DNA of 64,000 bases from Symsagittifera roscoffensis. Its lineage: Eukaryota > Xenacoelomorpha > Acoela > Convolutidae. Position numbers and translations under genes: made by a program. The DNA is taken from contig NC_087071.1 in NCBI RefSeq assembly GCF_963678635.1, positions 1,230,537 through 1,294,536 of the forward strand, written 5' to 3'. The notes beneath the pieces were generated by a model. It worked only from the letters and a program-made list of their open reading frames with translations. It did no database searches and was not told the DNA's origin. Numbering within the stretch: position 1 is the first letter of the stretch; each line of letters opens with the position of its first letter. Shown piece by piece: positions 43,792 to 56,876 of the stretch.

Positions 43792-46700
43792 ATGAGCCAA
43801 ACACACACTCCAAGTGAAGATAGTCCAGATGATGACGATATCTACCCCTTCCTCGTAGATGCACCCGATAATAGAGGACAACATGATCTTTGTAAGAATT
43901 TTCTTCTAAATTTGTTTGAACCCGGAATTAGCCCATGTGAAGCGGAATTCCCAATTGAAAAAATAAAAAGACAGATTATTGATCACTAGTTGAAAAATAT
44001 ATGTAACTTAACACAACAATACGGAATCTACACCATAGAATTCAGCTAACCAAACCCGAATCACTGCAAATATGTAATTCAAACAGACGATCTTGATTTA
44101 GAATTTTTAAAAGTATTCTCAGAATATATAAAAAGCATACAATATCATAACTCAGAAAGAGCAAACTCCATATTTACTAATGAAGTTTTTGCAATAATAT
44201 ATAGTCATATTTCAATATTAGAAAACGAAAATCCAATCCCACATGTCTCACCGACAGAGACATCCAAACATATAAAGGTACGACATGAAATCACAGTTTT
44301 TTCAACTTTTCTACATATAATTAAAGAAAGTTTCACTAAAGATGAAGTTTCACAACATACAAAACATGACTTACAAAAATTTTTGGCATGGTTTATAATA
44401 GATTATTTCACACATAATATAGATTTAATTTCACAAGCTAGAAAAAATTTCAGACCTCAAAATTCAAACGATGATACCGCCATCACAGAACAGACAGACT
44501 ACGTTTGGGATCCCGAATGGTCTCATTATGCATTCATAAATATCCCACAATCAATCTCAAGTCAAGCAATAAGTACAATATCTTATGTAAGAGATTATGT
44601 AAGAGTAATACCATTCACCATTGATGCAACACCATTAAACTACACTACCTTTTTACCTGATACGCGAAATAACAGCTTAAATTCGACCGTCATACACAAT
44701 GAAAACCTTAATGGAACTAGGAACCTCACTCAACAAGATATTCAAACACCATCACACTTCATAAATGAAAAAATCGTCCAAACAACAACAACTACACAAC
44801 AAAGTATTTCACCAATACGTCCAAATTTAATAACACCAAGAAATAAAAACACTTCACTAGCACAAGTAACCTTACAATCAACCGTTAAACCTTCGGTTGC
44901 TCCAAAATATTCACAAATGGATTATCAAACATATAGACCCATGACAGTTTCGTCAAAAACACGCAGAACGTTCACAAGAAACACTTTTGCGGAACACAAT
45001 TATAATTACGCACATTCATCAAAAACAAACTATCCCCCACGAAAAAAAAATAATCAGATAAGATCTCGATATTGGGATAACCCAATGGCAACAACCAACT
45101 CAGTAAATTTTCAACCTAATTCACATCCTCCACAGGATCGTAGTGAAAATTACCCATTCTTTCAACAGAAAAAAAATAAAAACCAAGCACCTCATCAAAC
45201 GGATTATTTATCCTCTGACGATGATTATTTACAACCAGATATATTTGCACCATATACTCAAGAATATCGTGGACAAGGAGTGCAGAAACCACATACATAT
45301 CATAGAATTTTTTCTCCACATCCAACAGATGCACAAAATCAACAACCAATACAAATGCAAAACCCAATTAACACACAATCTTTTCAACAAATTCAGCCAC
45401 AAAACCCAATGATTACATACTCGTATCAACCAACACAAATGCAAAATGAAATACACTCCCATATTCCCTTCAACAACACGAAATAACAAAAAATCAACTC
45501 TCAAATTTTTCACAAATGCCAAATGCCGCAGAATCATTACAAATGACAATGAATCCATACCTTATGGGTGGATCATCAATAACATCAAATAAACCTTTAA
45601 TGGTATTCACAGGGACAGACCCTGAATATTCTGTAGAAGATTATTTAATTGCAGTAACAGCAAATTTAATTTTAAATATAGGACCTGAACCAATTAATAC
45701 GCCACTACATCAAAATTGGATACATCGACGCACAGCGTTGACACAAACAACCTTAGATGGCGCAGCCCAAAATTGGTTTTCAGTTTTGCCTATAGAAATA
45801 AAATCAAATTGGAAAAGATTTACACAAGAATTTTCAAAAATGTTTGACTCCGAGAGAAATAAACAACAACAAAGAGTTTTATGTAATGAAATTCGCAGAT
45901 TACCAAACGAAACCATCAAACAACTAGCAGTACGAATCGAAACACTAGTTCGAAAAGCATATTCATTGAATACGCACGACTATAAAAACACAAAAATGAC
46001 AGAAATCTTAATGATGACCTTAACACCGCAATTAAGGAAAATAGCAATAAAAAAGAGAGCATCCCATCCCTCCTCAATTCAAGAGCCCGATCTAGATTTT
46101 CGAAAACTAGTAGACAAACTTGAACAAGCTGAAATCACAATGAAACTTGAAGAAACACAAAATCTGAAGTTACAATATGTTAATCAAATTGAAACAAATA
46201 CCACAAATATCAACATTATACAGGAATCAGATACAGACCTCGTTGAAAAAATCACTGAAATACTCAATATTTATGAAAAACACCCAAACTTTAAAGGCAA
46301 ACCATCTTTCAAAAAATGGTTGAATTATTGCCGACGATACGGACATAGTATTTCTGAATGTAGACAAAAACAACAGGACAATCAAAACAAACCTCAAAAA
46401 TATAAAGAACCAAATAAATCATTCTATCAATATATGAAGAAAGATCAAAATCTACCAAACAAAAATATATTTACAGCAACAAAAGTTCAGGAAAATCACT
46501 TCCGAACAATACCAATTACACGAGAAATCAATCACCATATAACTCAAGTTATAGAGGAAGATCACCAGAACGAAGAAATACACAAAATTCTTCACAAAAT
46601 CATTTTAATCGACCAAATAGTCGAAATAACTAATCCAGATCGAATTCAAATACAACACAATTTGTTTCTAGATCTAATTCCGAATAAAGGAATGAATACT

Positions 46701-49700
46701 ATCCAAACAATCAATCACGAAACTCATCATATAATAGAAACAGAAACTATTCAAATAATCGCAATAGAAGTTATTCAAACAACCGTAATCAGAATTACCC
46801 GAACAATCGATCAAGGAATAACTCATATAACAGATCAAATTATCACAGATCAAACGATAATTATCAAAACCGATCACGAAACAGTTCACAAAATCGACAT
46901 TCAAGTTATAATAATCGTTATAGAAATTATTCCCAATCACCACACAGAAATAATAACCATTATAATAATTCTAACAATCGCCACAGAAGTAGTACACCTA
47001 AACATCAAAGACATATTAATCAAGTACAATCAAATCCAGAAACAACATCAGATCCCCCAGGTATTGATGACACAGCAAATAACGAACTACAACTAAATCA
47101 AATTAACTATGGATCATCAGATTCAGAAAGTGATACAGAAAACACTATCTCCATAAATATGATAGCAGTCAAAAATGACTACGAATCTATTATATATGAA
47201 CAACCTTTTTCATCAGATATATACGAAAATCAATTAGAACTCCTTCACAATTATTATATTGAACCCATCCAAACCACACAAACGGCACAAGAAACTAACG
47301 AAATCAGCACTGTAAATAAATCCAATGAAAATGACAAAACAAAATGCTTGAATACAAATCACATCTATCAAAATATACAAAAAAACAACCCAAAGAAAAA
47401 ATTTGGACAATACCATTTCTTTTAGAAAGTCCAAGAAACAAAGAATTTCAACCACCAGATCTTGAAATTGATTTTTTAATTGATTCAGGAGCAGAATCAA
47501 ACATAATAAACATTCCCACATGGAATGAGATAAAAATATTACACCCAAAACTAACACCCCTTGCAACCTCCAGTAAACTAGCAACAGCACAAGGATAAGT
47601 ACACAAAAACAAAAGACACATCCCTAACATTTTTCAAAGATTGAACAAACAACCATCATTTTTTTCAAAATTTTATATAACCAACAAAGAAAACACCTCA
47701 AACCACTATCAGGAAACATATATAATTTTTCAATAAAACAAGTTCACCAATATGATAAAAATCAAAATAAACAACAACTCTATATGTCAGACTTTGAATT
47801 CAAACCTATTCATAAATTTTTCAAAATCACAATTTCATCCATAAAACATTTGAAAAATTCGAATTCGGATATTATTTCCTTACATTTATACAACAATACC
47901 CCATATCAAGAAAATTACCTTTAGGACTTTTAGGATATTGCAAAACCAACGCTACGACATCACCAATGCATGAAAAAGCAAACCGCGTAAATAATATACT
48001 CCAATTATTAGATATTTGTCAATCCACAATTCTTAATGAAGAACTATCCATAAATAATATAATAAGTAATGAAAAAAGAAATACAGATTATTTCACAAAA
48101 ACCCCATATTTCAAACCTACATTCAACATAAATAACTATACAGAGGATCAACAGAAATTTTTAACATTGTTTAACTTCCAACATTCACAAATAACACAAG
48201 ACGAATTTGACAAGTTAGCCAAACAGCTAATAAAATATTCATCAGTTCATGCAACATCCAAATTTGATGTTGGCAAAATCAGTTCATCACTACATCTCCC
48301 GTTAAAACCGGACGCAGTTTTCAAAAAACAAAGAGCAAGTAAAGTACTAATTCATTTACACGATAGAGTGAACAGATTACTCGATGTTTTAGAACAATAC
48401 AAAATTATCTCACCGGTAAACAAAGAAAAACAACCAAAAGGTAACACATTTATCAACCCAGTTATCATTCTAGCAAAATGAGAATCATTAAAAAAAGTTC
48501 TAGACGCTAGATACCTTAATTCACTAATAGACGAATCAAAATGCAATTGGCCTATTGAACCAATACAAGTTATTTTAACAAAAATCAACGGAAAATACTT
48601 TACAACCGCAGATATGAATAGTGCATACAATCAAATGCCACTAGATGAACAATCACGACGTTTAACACAATTTGTTATTGGAAATCAACAATATGAATTC
48701 AACCGCCTATTCTATGGAATATCCATAGGACCAGCAGCATTTTCAGCTTTTATGAGTAAAATTTTTAGACCACTAATACTCAAGAAAAACGCAATCACCT
48801 ATTTAGACGATGTTTCTATGCAATTACAGACAAAAGAAGAAATGTTTAACGTTTTAGAACACTATCACAAAATACTTCAGAACGAAAATCTGAAGGCCGC
48901 TCCCGATAAATCACACTTCTTTTTAACACGAGTTAAATTCTTAGGACACAATATAGAAAGAAAAACAATCACTCCATTAAAATCACGCATTGATGCTATT
49001 CAGAAGCTTCAACCACCAACAAACAAAAAGAAAATCCAAGAACTCCTTGGAATGTTAAATTTTTTAAGCAAATACGTCTATAAAATGCAATTATACTTAA
49101 GACCATTCTATATTATACTTAGACAACTTAGAATGTTCGAAATTGAAAACATTTTTCTCCCTCCAACAGATAAAACTACAATTACAACCTTGAAACAATA
49201 TCAAAATCTTGACCCAGTAATTAGACAACTAAAATCATGGCACAAATATAAAACTAAAATCGTAAAAGCAGATACCACAATTTTAGGAAATAAAACACTC
49301 GAAAATTCAACAATACAATAGTTAATGAAAACACAGACCTTCTAGAATACCAATTAAATGAATCGACAGTTCCCTGTCTCCCTTTAAGTATGATTCTCAT
49401 AGCTTTTAACATTTCGCATACACAAAACATCAAAGGACATTCTGGATCAGAGAAAACATATTCAAATTTCATACAAAACTTTTATTTCCCAAATGCACCA
49501 ATTTGGATAAAAGTACTATGCAATGATTGCATACTATGTCAGCTAAATAAACCTTATCCAAATCAAAAACAAATAGCACAAAAACAAGATTTTAAAGGAC
49601 AAAGTTTGTACTTTAACCACCGTATTTCATTTGATACAAAAGGACCAATTTCACCATCATCCGAAGGAAACTCATACATTATGGTAATTGTTGACGCATT

Positions 49701-50316
49701 TACACATTATGTAGCACTTAACCCAGTACCACATTGTAACACTTATTACGCTTACACAACGCTTTATGAACACTGGATAGCCAAATTTGGACTACCAGAA
49801 ATTTTAGTTACAGACAACGGTACAGAATTCATAAATAATGAAATCATCACACTATGTCATTTATATAACATCAAACACAAACCACGTACATCTCACGCAC
49901 CTTGGACAAACGGCTTAGTCGAAGGTATGAACCGTTCATTACAAGAATATCTTAGATAAGAATATCTCAAAAAGAAATTTCTAAAAAATTACAACCCCTT
50001 CGTAAAGGACCATTCCAAATAATTGCCAAACCCAAATACAGAAAACGAAGCAAAAGACCAACATGACATTCATCCCGAAAACCAAAATAAAAAATCAACT
50101 ACAATAAAACACAATACAAAAAAGCTAGAAAAAAGTATTCCCCAAAAAGAAAGAAAAAATAGAAAAATGACAGAAAAAATTATACCCCAAGAACAAATCG
50201 ACAAATCAGAACACAGAAAGTCATCACGATTTAGAAATCAACCACGCAAAAACTATAAAACATTCATCCCACAATCTAAAATATTAAAGAAAATTGAATT
50301 TCAAAAACAACTTTAA
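43792..50316 (+). pseudogene. gag-pol: Gag-pol of copy 2, broken and deleted
   Basis: Breaks seen against copy 1: stop TAG at 43987-43989; stop TAA at 44047-44049; frameshift near 45455; frameshift near 46466 into another open frame that runs to 47096; a deletion of about 200 nt at 47596, removing sequence after the protease active site; stop TGA at 48479-48481; a deletion of about 0.9 kb near 49128, removing all of RNase H; and a deletion of about 0.45 kb after 49959, removing the integrase C-terminal region. The first Cys of the zinc knuckle is Leu. DSGA, YLDD and the three integrase acidic residues are still recognisable. Confidence 0.9.
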
Positions 50317-50910
50317 TTTTACATTTAATAATCTTTGCACCTCTGAAATATTTTGAACTTTCATTTTTCAAAATAACATGCTGACAGACACGAAACGATT
50401 CTAGTTCAAAATTAGCCAATAGGATTCATCCAATCCGTCACCTTCTATAACTCAAACTCAGATCAACTAGACGAAAAATAATAAACTCCAGGCATATCTA
50501 TAACTATAACTTTGCGACCTCCAGGTCAAAAATAAGCAAACCATTCCAACTTGACAACTAAAATAAATATCACCATAATATCATAACCCTCCCTTATCTA
50601 ATAAACCAAAGATCAACAATTTTTCCCCAACTCAGACCTCAAATAACCCCCAAACAAAAATGTTAAATTAGCCTAAAGTAAAAGAACGACCATTTTAATT
50701 AGCCTAAAGTATCAAAAAGTCAAAAATACCCCAGATCACTTGACAAATAAAAATAAAGAAAAAGAAGACCTCCCGATCACCATAAAATTCGCCCCCAACA
50801 ATTTTTCTTAAAACTCAACCCACTTGTCAAAAAACCAATAAATAATTCGACCACACTTGAAAATTGCCTCAAACAGCAAAAAATATTCGATCGAGAAGCC
50901 ATTTCTTAAA
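50317..50910 (+). other. Conserved noncoding region after gag-pol, copy 2
   Basis: It aligns with 34333-34932 along its length, including two TTAGCCTAAAGTA motifs and the acceptor-like CTCTTCTCTCGACCAG just beyond. Confidence 0.6.
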
Positions 50911-51324
50911 TGCTCTTCTCTCGACCAGTCAACATAATTCTTAACATTCTCATAAACTTTTAAACGATATTTAAATTTTTAATCATATTTCTTTTTGATA
51001 CCTTTGAAGCTTTTATAATAATCTTAATCATTTTTTGCAATATTTTTTAAATTTCTATTCCCTATTTGAACTATACCTCCAACTTTCAAAAGCTATTGAC
51101 TATATCCACAGGTACGATTCACAAAACTTATCTAAATGACACGAACCATTTTTTGTAGAACCGATATTTTTTTTTACTATTTGTAATTTTTATAACATTT
51201 CTATCATCCCTCATCTTGACAATATGCAAATGTATAAAAAAGCAATCATCTTATTCGCCCTAGCAACAATTCTCCTAATTCTTTTTCTAGAAGAGTACTA
51301 CAATAAACATAAATTTTTTCACTA
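50911..51324 (+). pseudogene. Small membrane ORFs A and B of copy 2, broken
   Basis: The ATG at 50911 is kept, but an in-frame TAA follows within about 20 codons. The ORF B ATG is kept near 51136, but a length change in a T run shifts the frame to a TAA near 51187. Downstream sequence is still similar to copy 1. Confidence 0.55.
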
Positions 51325-52467
51325 AAAGAAATAGATCAAAAACCATCAAAAATTGCTAACCAACAATCACACAGTCAGTCTTCACCGACATCATCCCAAG
51401 AAAACCCAACACCACCTACAACTACCCAAAGCCCCCAAACATCTAGACGAATTTCTTTTCAAGATAACCCCTATACCTTTGAAGAACGACACGCTCGCTT
51501 ATCTGAACCATTAGAACCAGTTCAACGAAAAGCACCTCTAAGTGAACCAACATATAACTTATACCCAACACTACCACAAGAATTAAGTAGAATACGAAAT
51601 CTTAGTCAAAATCAAATTACAGTTGAAATAAATAGACAAATTATACATCCTCGACGAAACAGAAATTTTCAAACCCCCCGAGTACATTTTGATATACCCC
51701 AATCCCCATCACAAAGTACTCCAGAAAACCCCATTGGTATATTACCAGAAACCCCTACGCTTCTTTCACAACGTAGCACCTCAAGCCTACCCTCAGATTA
51801 CTTAGGTTCAACACCAACATCTGAACAAATACGTGAAAATCCCTTTAACCCCTCAAACCAAACATCACGACTACCATATTGGACAACACAATCATTCACA
51901 CAAGGTGAACCAAATTTAATCAATGATCCAATAGACATTTCTACGGATACAACAACATCCTCATCACTACCAGAAACATTATCACTACCATCAACACCAT
52001 CAATAAGCCAGATTTCACCAACGCCTTTAAACTTAAATTTCCCAAATAACCTCGACGCTAGATATCGAGAACAATCATCAACAAATATTCCTTTAAGACT
52101 AGACTGGAATACATTCACAGCACCTCCACCATTATTTGGACAACACCCAGAAAATAACCGACTCCACAACTGGGCACTCAATAGAATACAATATAGACAA
52201 GACATCCACGAAGACATTCGTGATCATAACAACCAAATACTCCAACAAAATAGTCTACAATTAAAATTTGAAATCACGGTTAAACTAAACAACATTGCTC
52301 AACATCCCTACCCATTAAACCCACCAAATATAACAGCTCAATCACTACCACCACCATTTATAACAACTGAAGTAATATACAAATACGACAGATATACCAA
52401 AAAGACAATTGGTTACATCACATTTTATAACCCATACTCAGGATTATCATACACATGTATATTCTAA
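51313..52467 (+). CDS. Methionine-less Pro/Ser-rich ORF, copy 2, still open
   Basis: This frame is open for 384 codons and ends in TAA 52465-52467, overlapping the env ATG as in copy 1. It has no ATG and no internal stop or frameshift, although every larger ORF around it is broken. Differences from copy 1 are often at third positions (for example GAC AAT against GAT AAC, and CGT against CGC). The upstream end is open slightly further than in copy 1 (to 51313 against the TAA at 35351 there). Confidence 0.65.
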   Translation: MFSLKEIDQKPSKIANQQSHSQSSPTSSQENPTPPTTTQSPQTSRRISFQDNPYTFEERHARLSEPLEPVQRKAPLSEPTYNLYPTLPQELSRIRNLSQNQITVEINRQIIHPRRNRNFQTPRVHFDIPQSPSQSTPENPIGILPETPTLLSQRSTSSLPSDYLGSTPTSEQIRENPFNPSNQTSRLPYWTTQSFTQGEPNLINDPIDISTDTTTSSSLPETLSLPSTPSISQISPTPLNLNFPNNLDARYREQSSTNIPLRLDWNTFTAPPPLFGQHPENNRLHNWALNRIQYRQDIHEDIRDHNNQILQQNSLQLKFEITVKLNNIAQHPYPLNPPNITAQSLPPPFITTEVIYKYDRYTKKTIGYITFYNPYSGLSYTCIF

Positions 52468-55072
52468 AAAAATTAATTTTTCTCCAACTCTTTTTTCTAG
52501 TAATCTCCAACCAGAACATAAATCCTTCCCCCCGCACAGGACCCCAAGATTTATTAGTAACACATTACGATTGTGAAGAAAATGAACAAAAAACACTACA
52601 CAAATATGCAATAAATCAAGTATCACAATGCGGAACAGAACCACAAGCTATAGAAACTACAAATGTAATAGCGACACTTTATTCAAAAGCCCGAGCAACA
52701 ACAGTTATTGATATAAATTCACAGCAACATTTTCTGAAAAGAAAGTACATTGTTCACAAGTCTCAAATGAAAATAAAAACCGACTTGACCACGAATCATT
52801 CTACCAGAGTAATATCGAACGACTTTTACATCTCAATCCCGAAGATTGTAAAAACGAGTTACTCAGACTAAATATCACAAGAAATAAAAACAAAGATAGA
52901 AAGTTAGTATATTTCCAAGTTTTTTCAGACTCTGTACATCAAGCAGAACTTGAAAGATATCAAGGACATATAAAATTAGATGAATAATACCCATATAACG
53001 GCGCACACGGACGATTAACCTATGACAAACACGATAAACACTGGATACCACACATTGGTATAAATAACCCATCAAACTGCAAAGCAGACACAAAAAATAA
53101 AGGATACCAAGAAATAATGTTTTTCGATTGGAAAATACAACTCGAAAAAATACAACTCACATGCGATTTATCAGACAACACAATGATCTATCAAGGAATT
53201 AGATTACCTTGTAAAATTGATCAAGGTTATTGCGACACTACAACACGAACACAAGCAACAATTGTTTGGTTCCCCGAAGACACATGTGCAACATTTCAAG
53301 CAGCAAAAATACACGCTCGTATGATAAAATTTCACGAAAAATATTTTATACAATCAATACCATATGAACAAGTAAATCCATTACGAAAACTAAGTTCTAA
53401 TTTTAGAAACATACACAATATAGAAAAAAAATTGACACGTTTTCAAATATGTCAAGAAACAGAACTTGCATGTAAATACAAAAACCCACTTCACAAAACA
53501 CAATACTCCGAAATATTAGTTGAATACGAAAAAGGATTCGACATGACCACTGGAAAAATAAAAATCGACCCATACGCAACAAGTCATCCTATAAACGAAG
53601 GAACTTCATATATACCAGTTAATTTTCAAAAAAGTAAAGGTCAACCTGGTGGACATCTAAAGCCCCATGACACTAGAGGCACACGTTTACAAGAACTATC
53701 ACTAATGAATAGTACATATTTCGGTAATATCCACTATGATATTCACTTAGATATGAAATTAGACTACACAATTAGCCGAATTTTTCAAGAAATGTCACTC
53801 TCTGAATTAGAAACGCTTCACCAACTATGCGAATTAGAAAGAACACAAATCTTACAATCACTAGCATTAGCGGGACTAAAAATACCCTGCGCAGGATATT
53901 TACTATCAGGAAATAGATCAAATTTTTTAGATTACGAAGGAAACATTTTATGGTCTTATACCTGTACCAAAAAAGTATCACCACAATATGTTTTTGAAGA
54001 TAAACGATGCTATAAAAGAATCCCTATCTTTTATAAGAATAAAGTACATTTCGTTGACACACTTTCAAGACGAACCTATTTCTGGGATACCGCAGTTCCA
54101 TGTGGATCAGAAAATAGCCACAATGTAGTACAACTGAACCCTGATGAAAATAAATATTACCTTCTTACCCCATACCCCACATTAATGCAATCACTCAAAA
54201 AAATTTCACCAGAAAGCATTAGAGCTATTGCTCGAAACCCAAATATCGACTTACAATCAATTGGAATATATTCAAAATCCGATATCCAACATCACATTAG
54301 AACACAACAATTCCAAGAATTATTGACACAAATGGACACTATACAAAGACAATCAATTGACCAAAACTTACGCAAACTTGCCGAAACCGCAGGATTTGCA
54401 GATATTTGTACACAAGATTATAGCGGATATTTTAAAGACATTAAAGACTAACTATACCTAAACGGTGAAAAATACCGACCACAAGATATCTCACCTATAA
54501 ATATTTTTAGCTTTGCTACACTAAAAAATGAAATTCTTGATTTTCTAGGATGGCCCTATTACATCTTAGAAAAGTTGACTATTCTATACGCAATGTTTAA
54601 CTTTATAGGATTTCTTTTTTCACTTTTAAAAGGAATCTATAACACATGTGCTATACACACACAAGTCAATAGACAAGCAAGTGTAGCACGCATACTATTT
54701 GCAGGATTCTTTGGAATTTTTTCATCATCAATAAACAAAATCCTTTTAGACGCACAAATAAAAGAATACAACACAAAAATAGCAACAAGACCAAAGACAT
54801 ACGACGAAGAACATAACAATGTAGAAATAACGCCTACAGCAACACAGTTAACACCCCTACCACATAACCATCCATTATCCCTAGTCCCACGAAATTTTCG
54901 AAATTTAGCAATAACACATAATCCAAATTTCAGACCAACCATATCACAAAGTCCCATTCAACATATAATGACACATCAATCACAAGATGAAAATACATAT
55001 GAACAAATTATAGAACAACCCCATACCACCGCTTTTCAGTCTCAAAATAATAATTTTTTTAGCCCACGATGA
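52455..55072 (+). pseudogene. env: Env of copy 2, broken
   Basis: It has the same signal peptide start as copy 1. A small deletion near 52706 shifts the frame, an in-frame TAA occurs near 52984-52986, and a second TAA ends the long middle segment at 54449-54451. The C-terminal part with the anchor resumes in frame to TGA 55072. The middle segment (53117-54451) is open and closely similar to copy 1, including its Cys residues. Confidence 0.85.
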
Positions 55073-56876
55073 GCCGACAACTTGGATCCCTACACCGCTC
55101 AAATTCACACCCAACCAATCTCAACACTCCAATTACAATAATTCCACTTTTTGCTTTCCCGCCACCCGATTTCCCATCTAGTAACATAACATCAGGCATG
55201 AATTCAGACACTAATTCACACATTTCAGTTTTATACTCCATTTCACAACTCAATAACCCTAATATTGAAACCCCTGATGAATTTGCAGACTCTGAACCAT
55301 CTCCATCCAATAATTTTCAAACCAACTCCTCAAATTTTTCAACACCCCCTTTTCAACCAATCCCACCAAATAACCCACTCCCATCCATTTCTACACCCTC
55401 TTACGCTTCCCAAGTCACCCCAACCTGCTCTTCATTTCATTCAGACCGATCATCCAATTCTCCAGATACTCCCCAAATCTCCCAAGAACTAGATAATTTT
55501 ATCACCCTACAACAACAACCCTTCCACCTTGACACCCCCACTATAAATCAGATTTCATCCACAATAGAATCATCAAACCCACCTACCCCTACACTCTCTT
55601 CAGCTTATACCGCATCATTAGCACCATCATCCACACCCACCGAATCATCAAATAGCACTAATAGAGCTTATCGCACTTTCAAAAGAAAATTCCCAAACCA
55701 TCCATTTCCAACAAAACCAGGAACAGCCCGTGAATATATTTATCATCCAAATCACACTAACACGAAATATTTTTTAACAATCACCCTACCTTCATTTCCA
55801 CAGTATACTTTAAACACCCATCATGACACTAACAACACACGTAGCTTTGTAGAGGAACATGTTTTAATGCCTACACTTCATTTGACATCATATTATCATT
55901 TTACTAATCCACTTTGCCTACCATTATCTAATACTCACATCGATTAGAAAGAAATCAAGATATGCTATACCGAATCACCACACCACTAACACATAGACAA
56001 TTTACTTATATAGGATATAAAAAGTCACTAAAAACATACACTGCACCCCGAGCTAACGAATATACGCTAGAATATTACGATCATAACATCATCCGAGCTA
56101 ACCAAGACCAATTTTTAGATGATGATCGCTTCGCTAAACCACAAATCACAGAAAAATTCTCCATCAAAGCACCATATGTTTTTACACTCAATATATTTGA
56201 TCGCAAATTCGACCACGTCATTTCTGAAGCACTAACCGACATGCAAGCTTACGAAAGTTTTAAAGAAAGATTTCAATTATTTTCACTAACCTTTAATTTC
56301 CTTGCACCACATGAACGCGATTTGCACTGCTCACACGACATTATGTTACGCACTAAGCAAACCCACACATATACATACTATCGCTTCATACAAAATCATT
56401 TTGACCTGCACACTCCATCAAGACAACCACACCACCGTTTTCAGTTTATTAACTCTAAATACACTTCACCATTTTTCCTTAACTTCACATATTGCATCAA
56501 AGATACTAACATTCACGGTATTCTTCGCAATTATGATCCCATAACCCAAATGTATAGTTTTTGGTCCATCACGAAGACCCTTAATGCAGAAGAATCCAGA
56601 CCCTTCCTTATCCCACATGAATTTATTCAACCTATAGAAATCCCAATATTAGAATTCATCCACAACACTAAATACAATCACAAATTATATAATCTCATCC
56701 AAAACACACCTAATGAGTTTGCAGTTGGCACTGAAGAACTAAAAACCATTAAAGCACTTCAATTGCTTTGGCCACTGCTTCAAACTAAAAACATCATTCG
56801 CATACTAGCAAAATTACTAACAAATTCCGACATAATACACGACATCTTCCCCCACGATTTTTTCCCCGACGACTAA
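55069..56876 (+). pseudogene. ORF3 of copy 2, one frameshift
   Basis: It starts in the same ATGA overlap with env. A 1-nt deletion produces TAG at 55945-55947. The rest (55962-56876) is open in the shifted frame and closely similar to copy 1 to the FFPDD end. The Ser/Pro-rich N-terminal part has more substitutions and indels than the C-terminal part. Confidence 0.8.
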
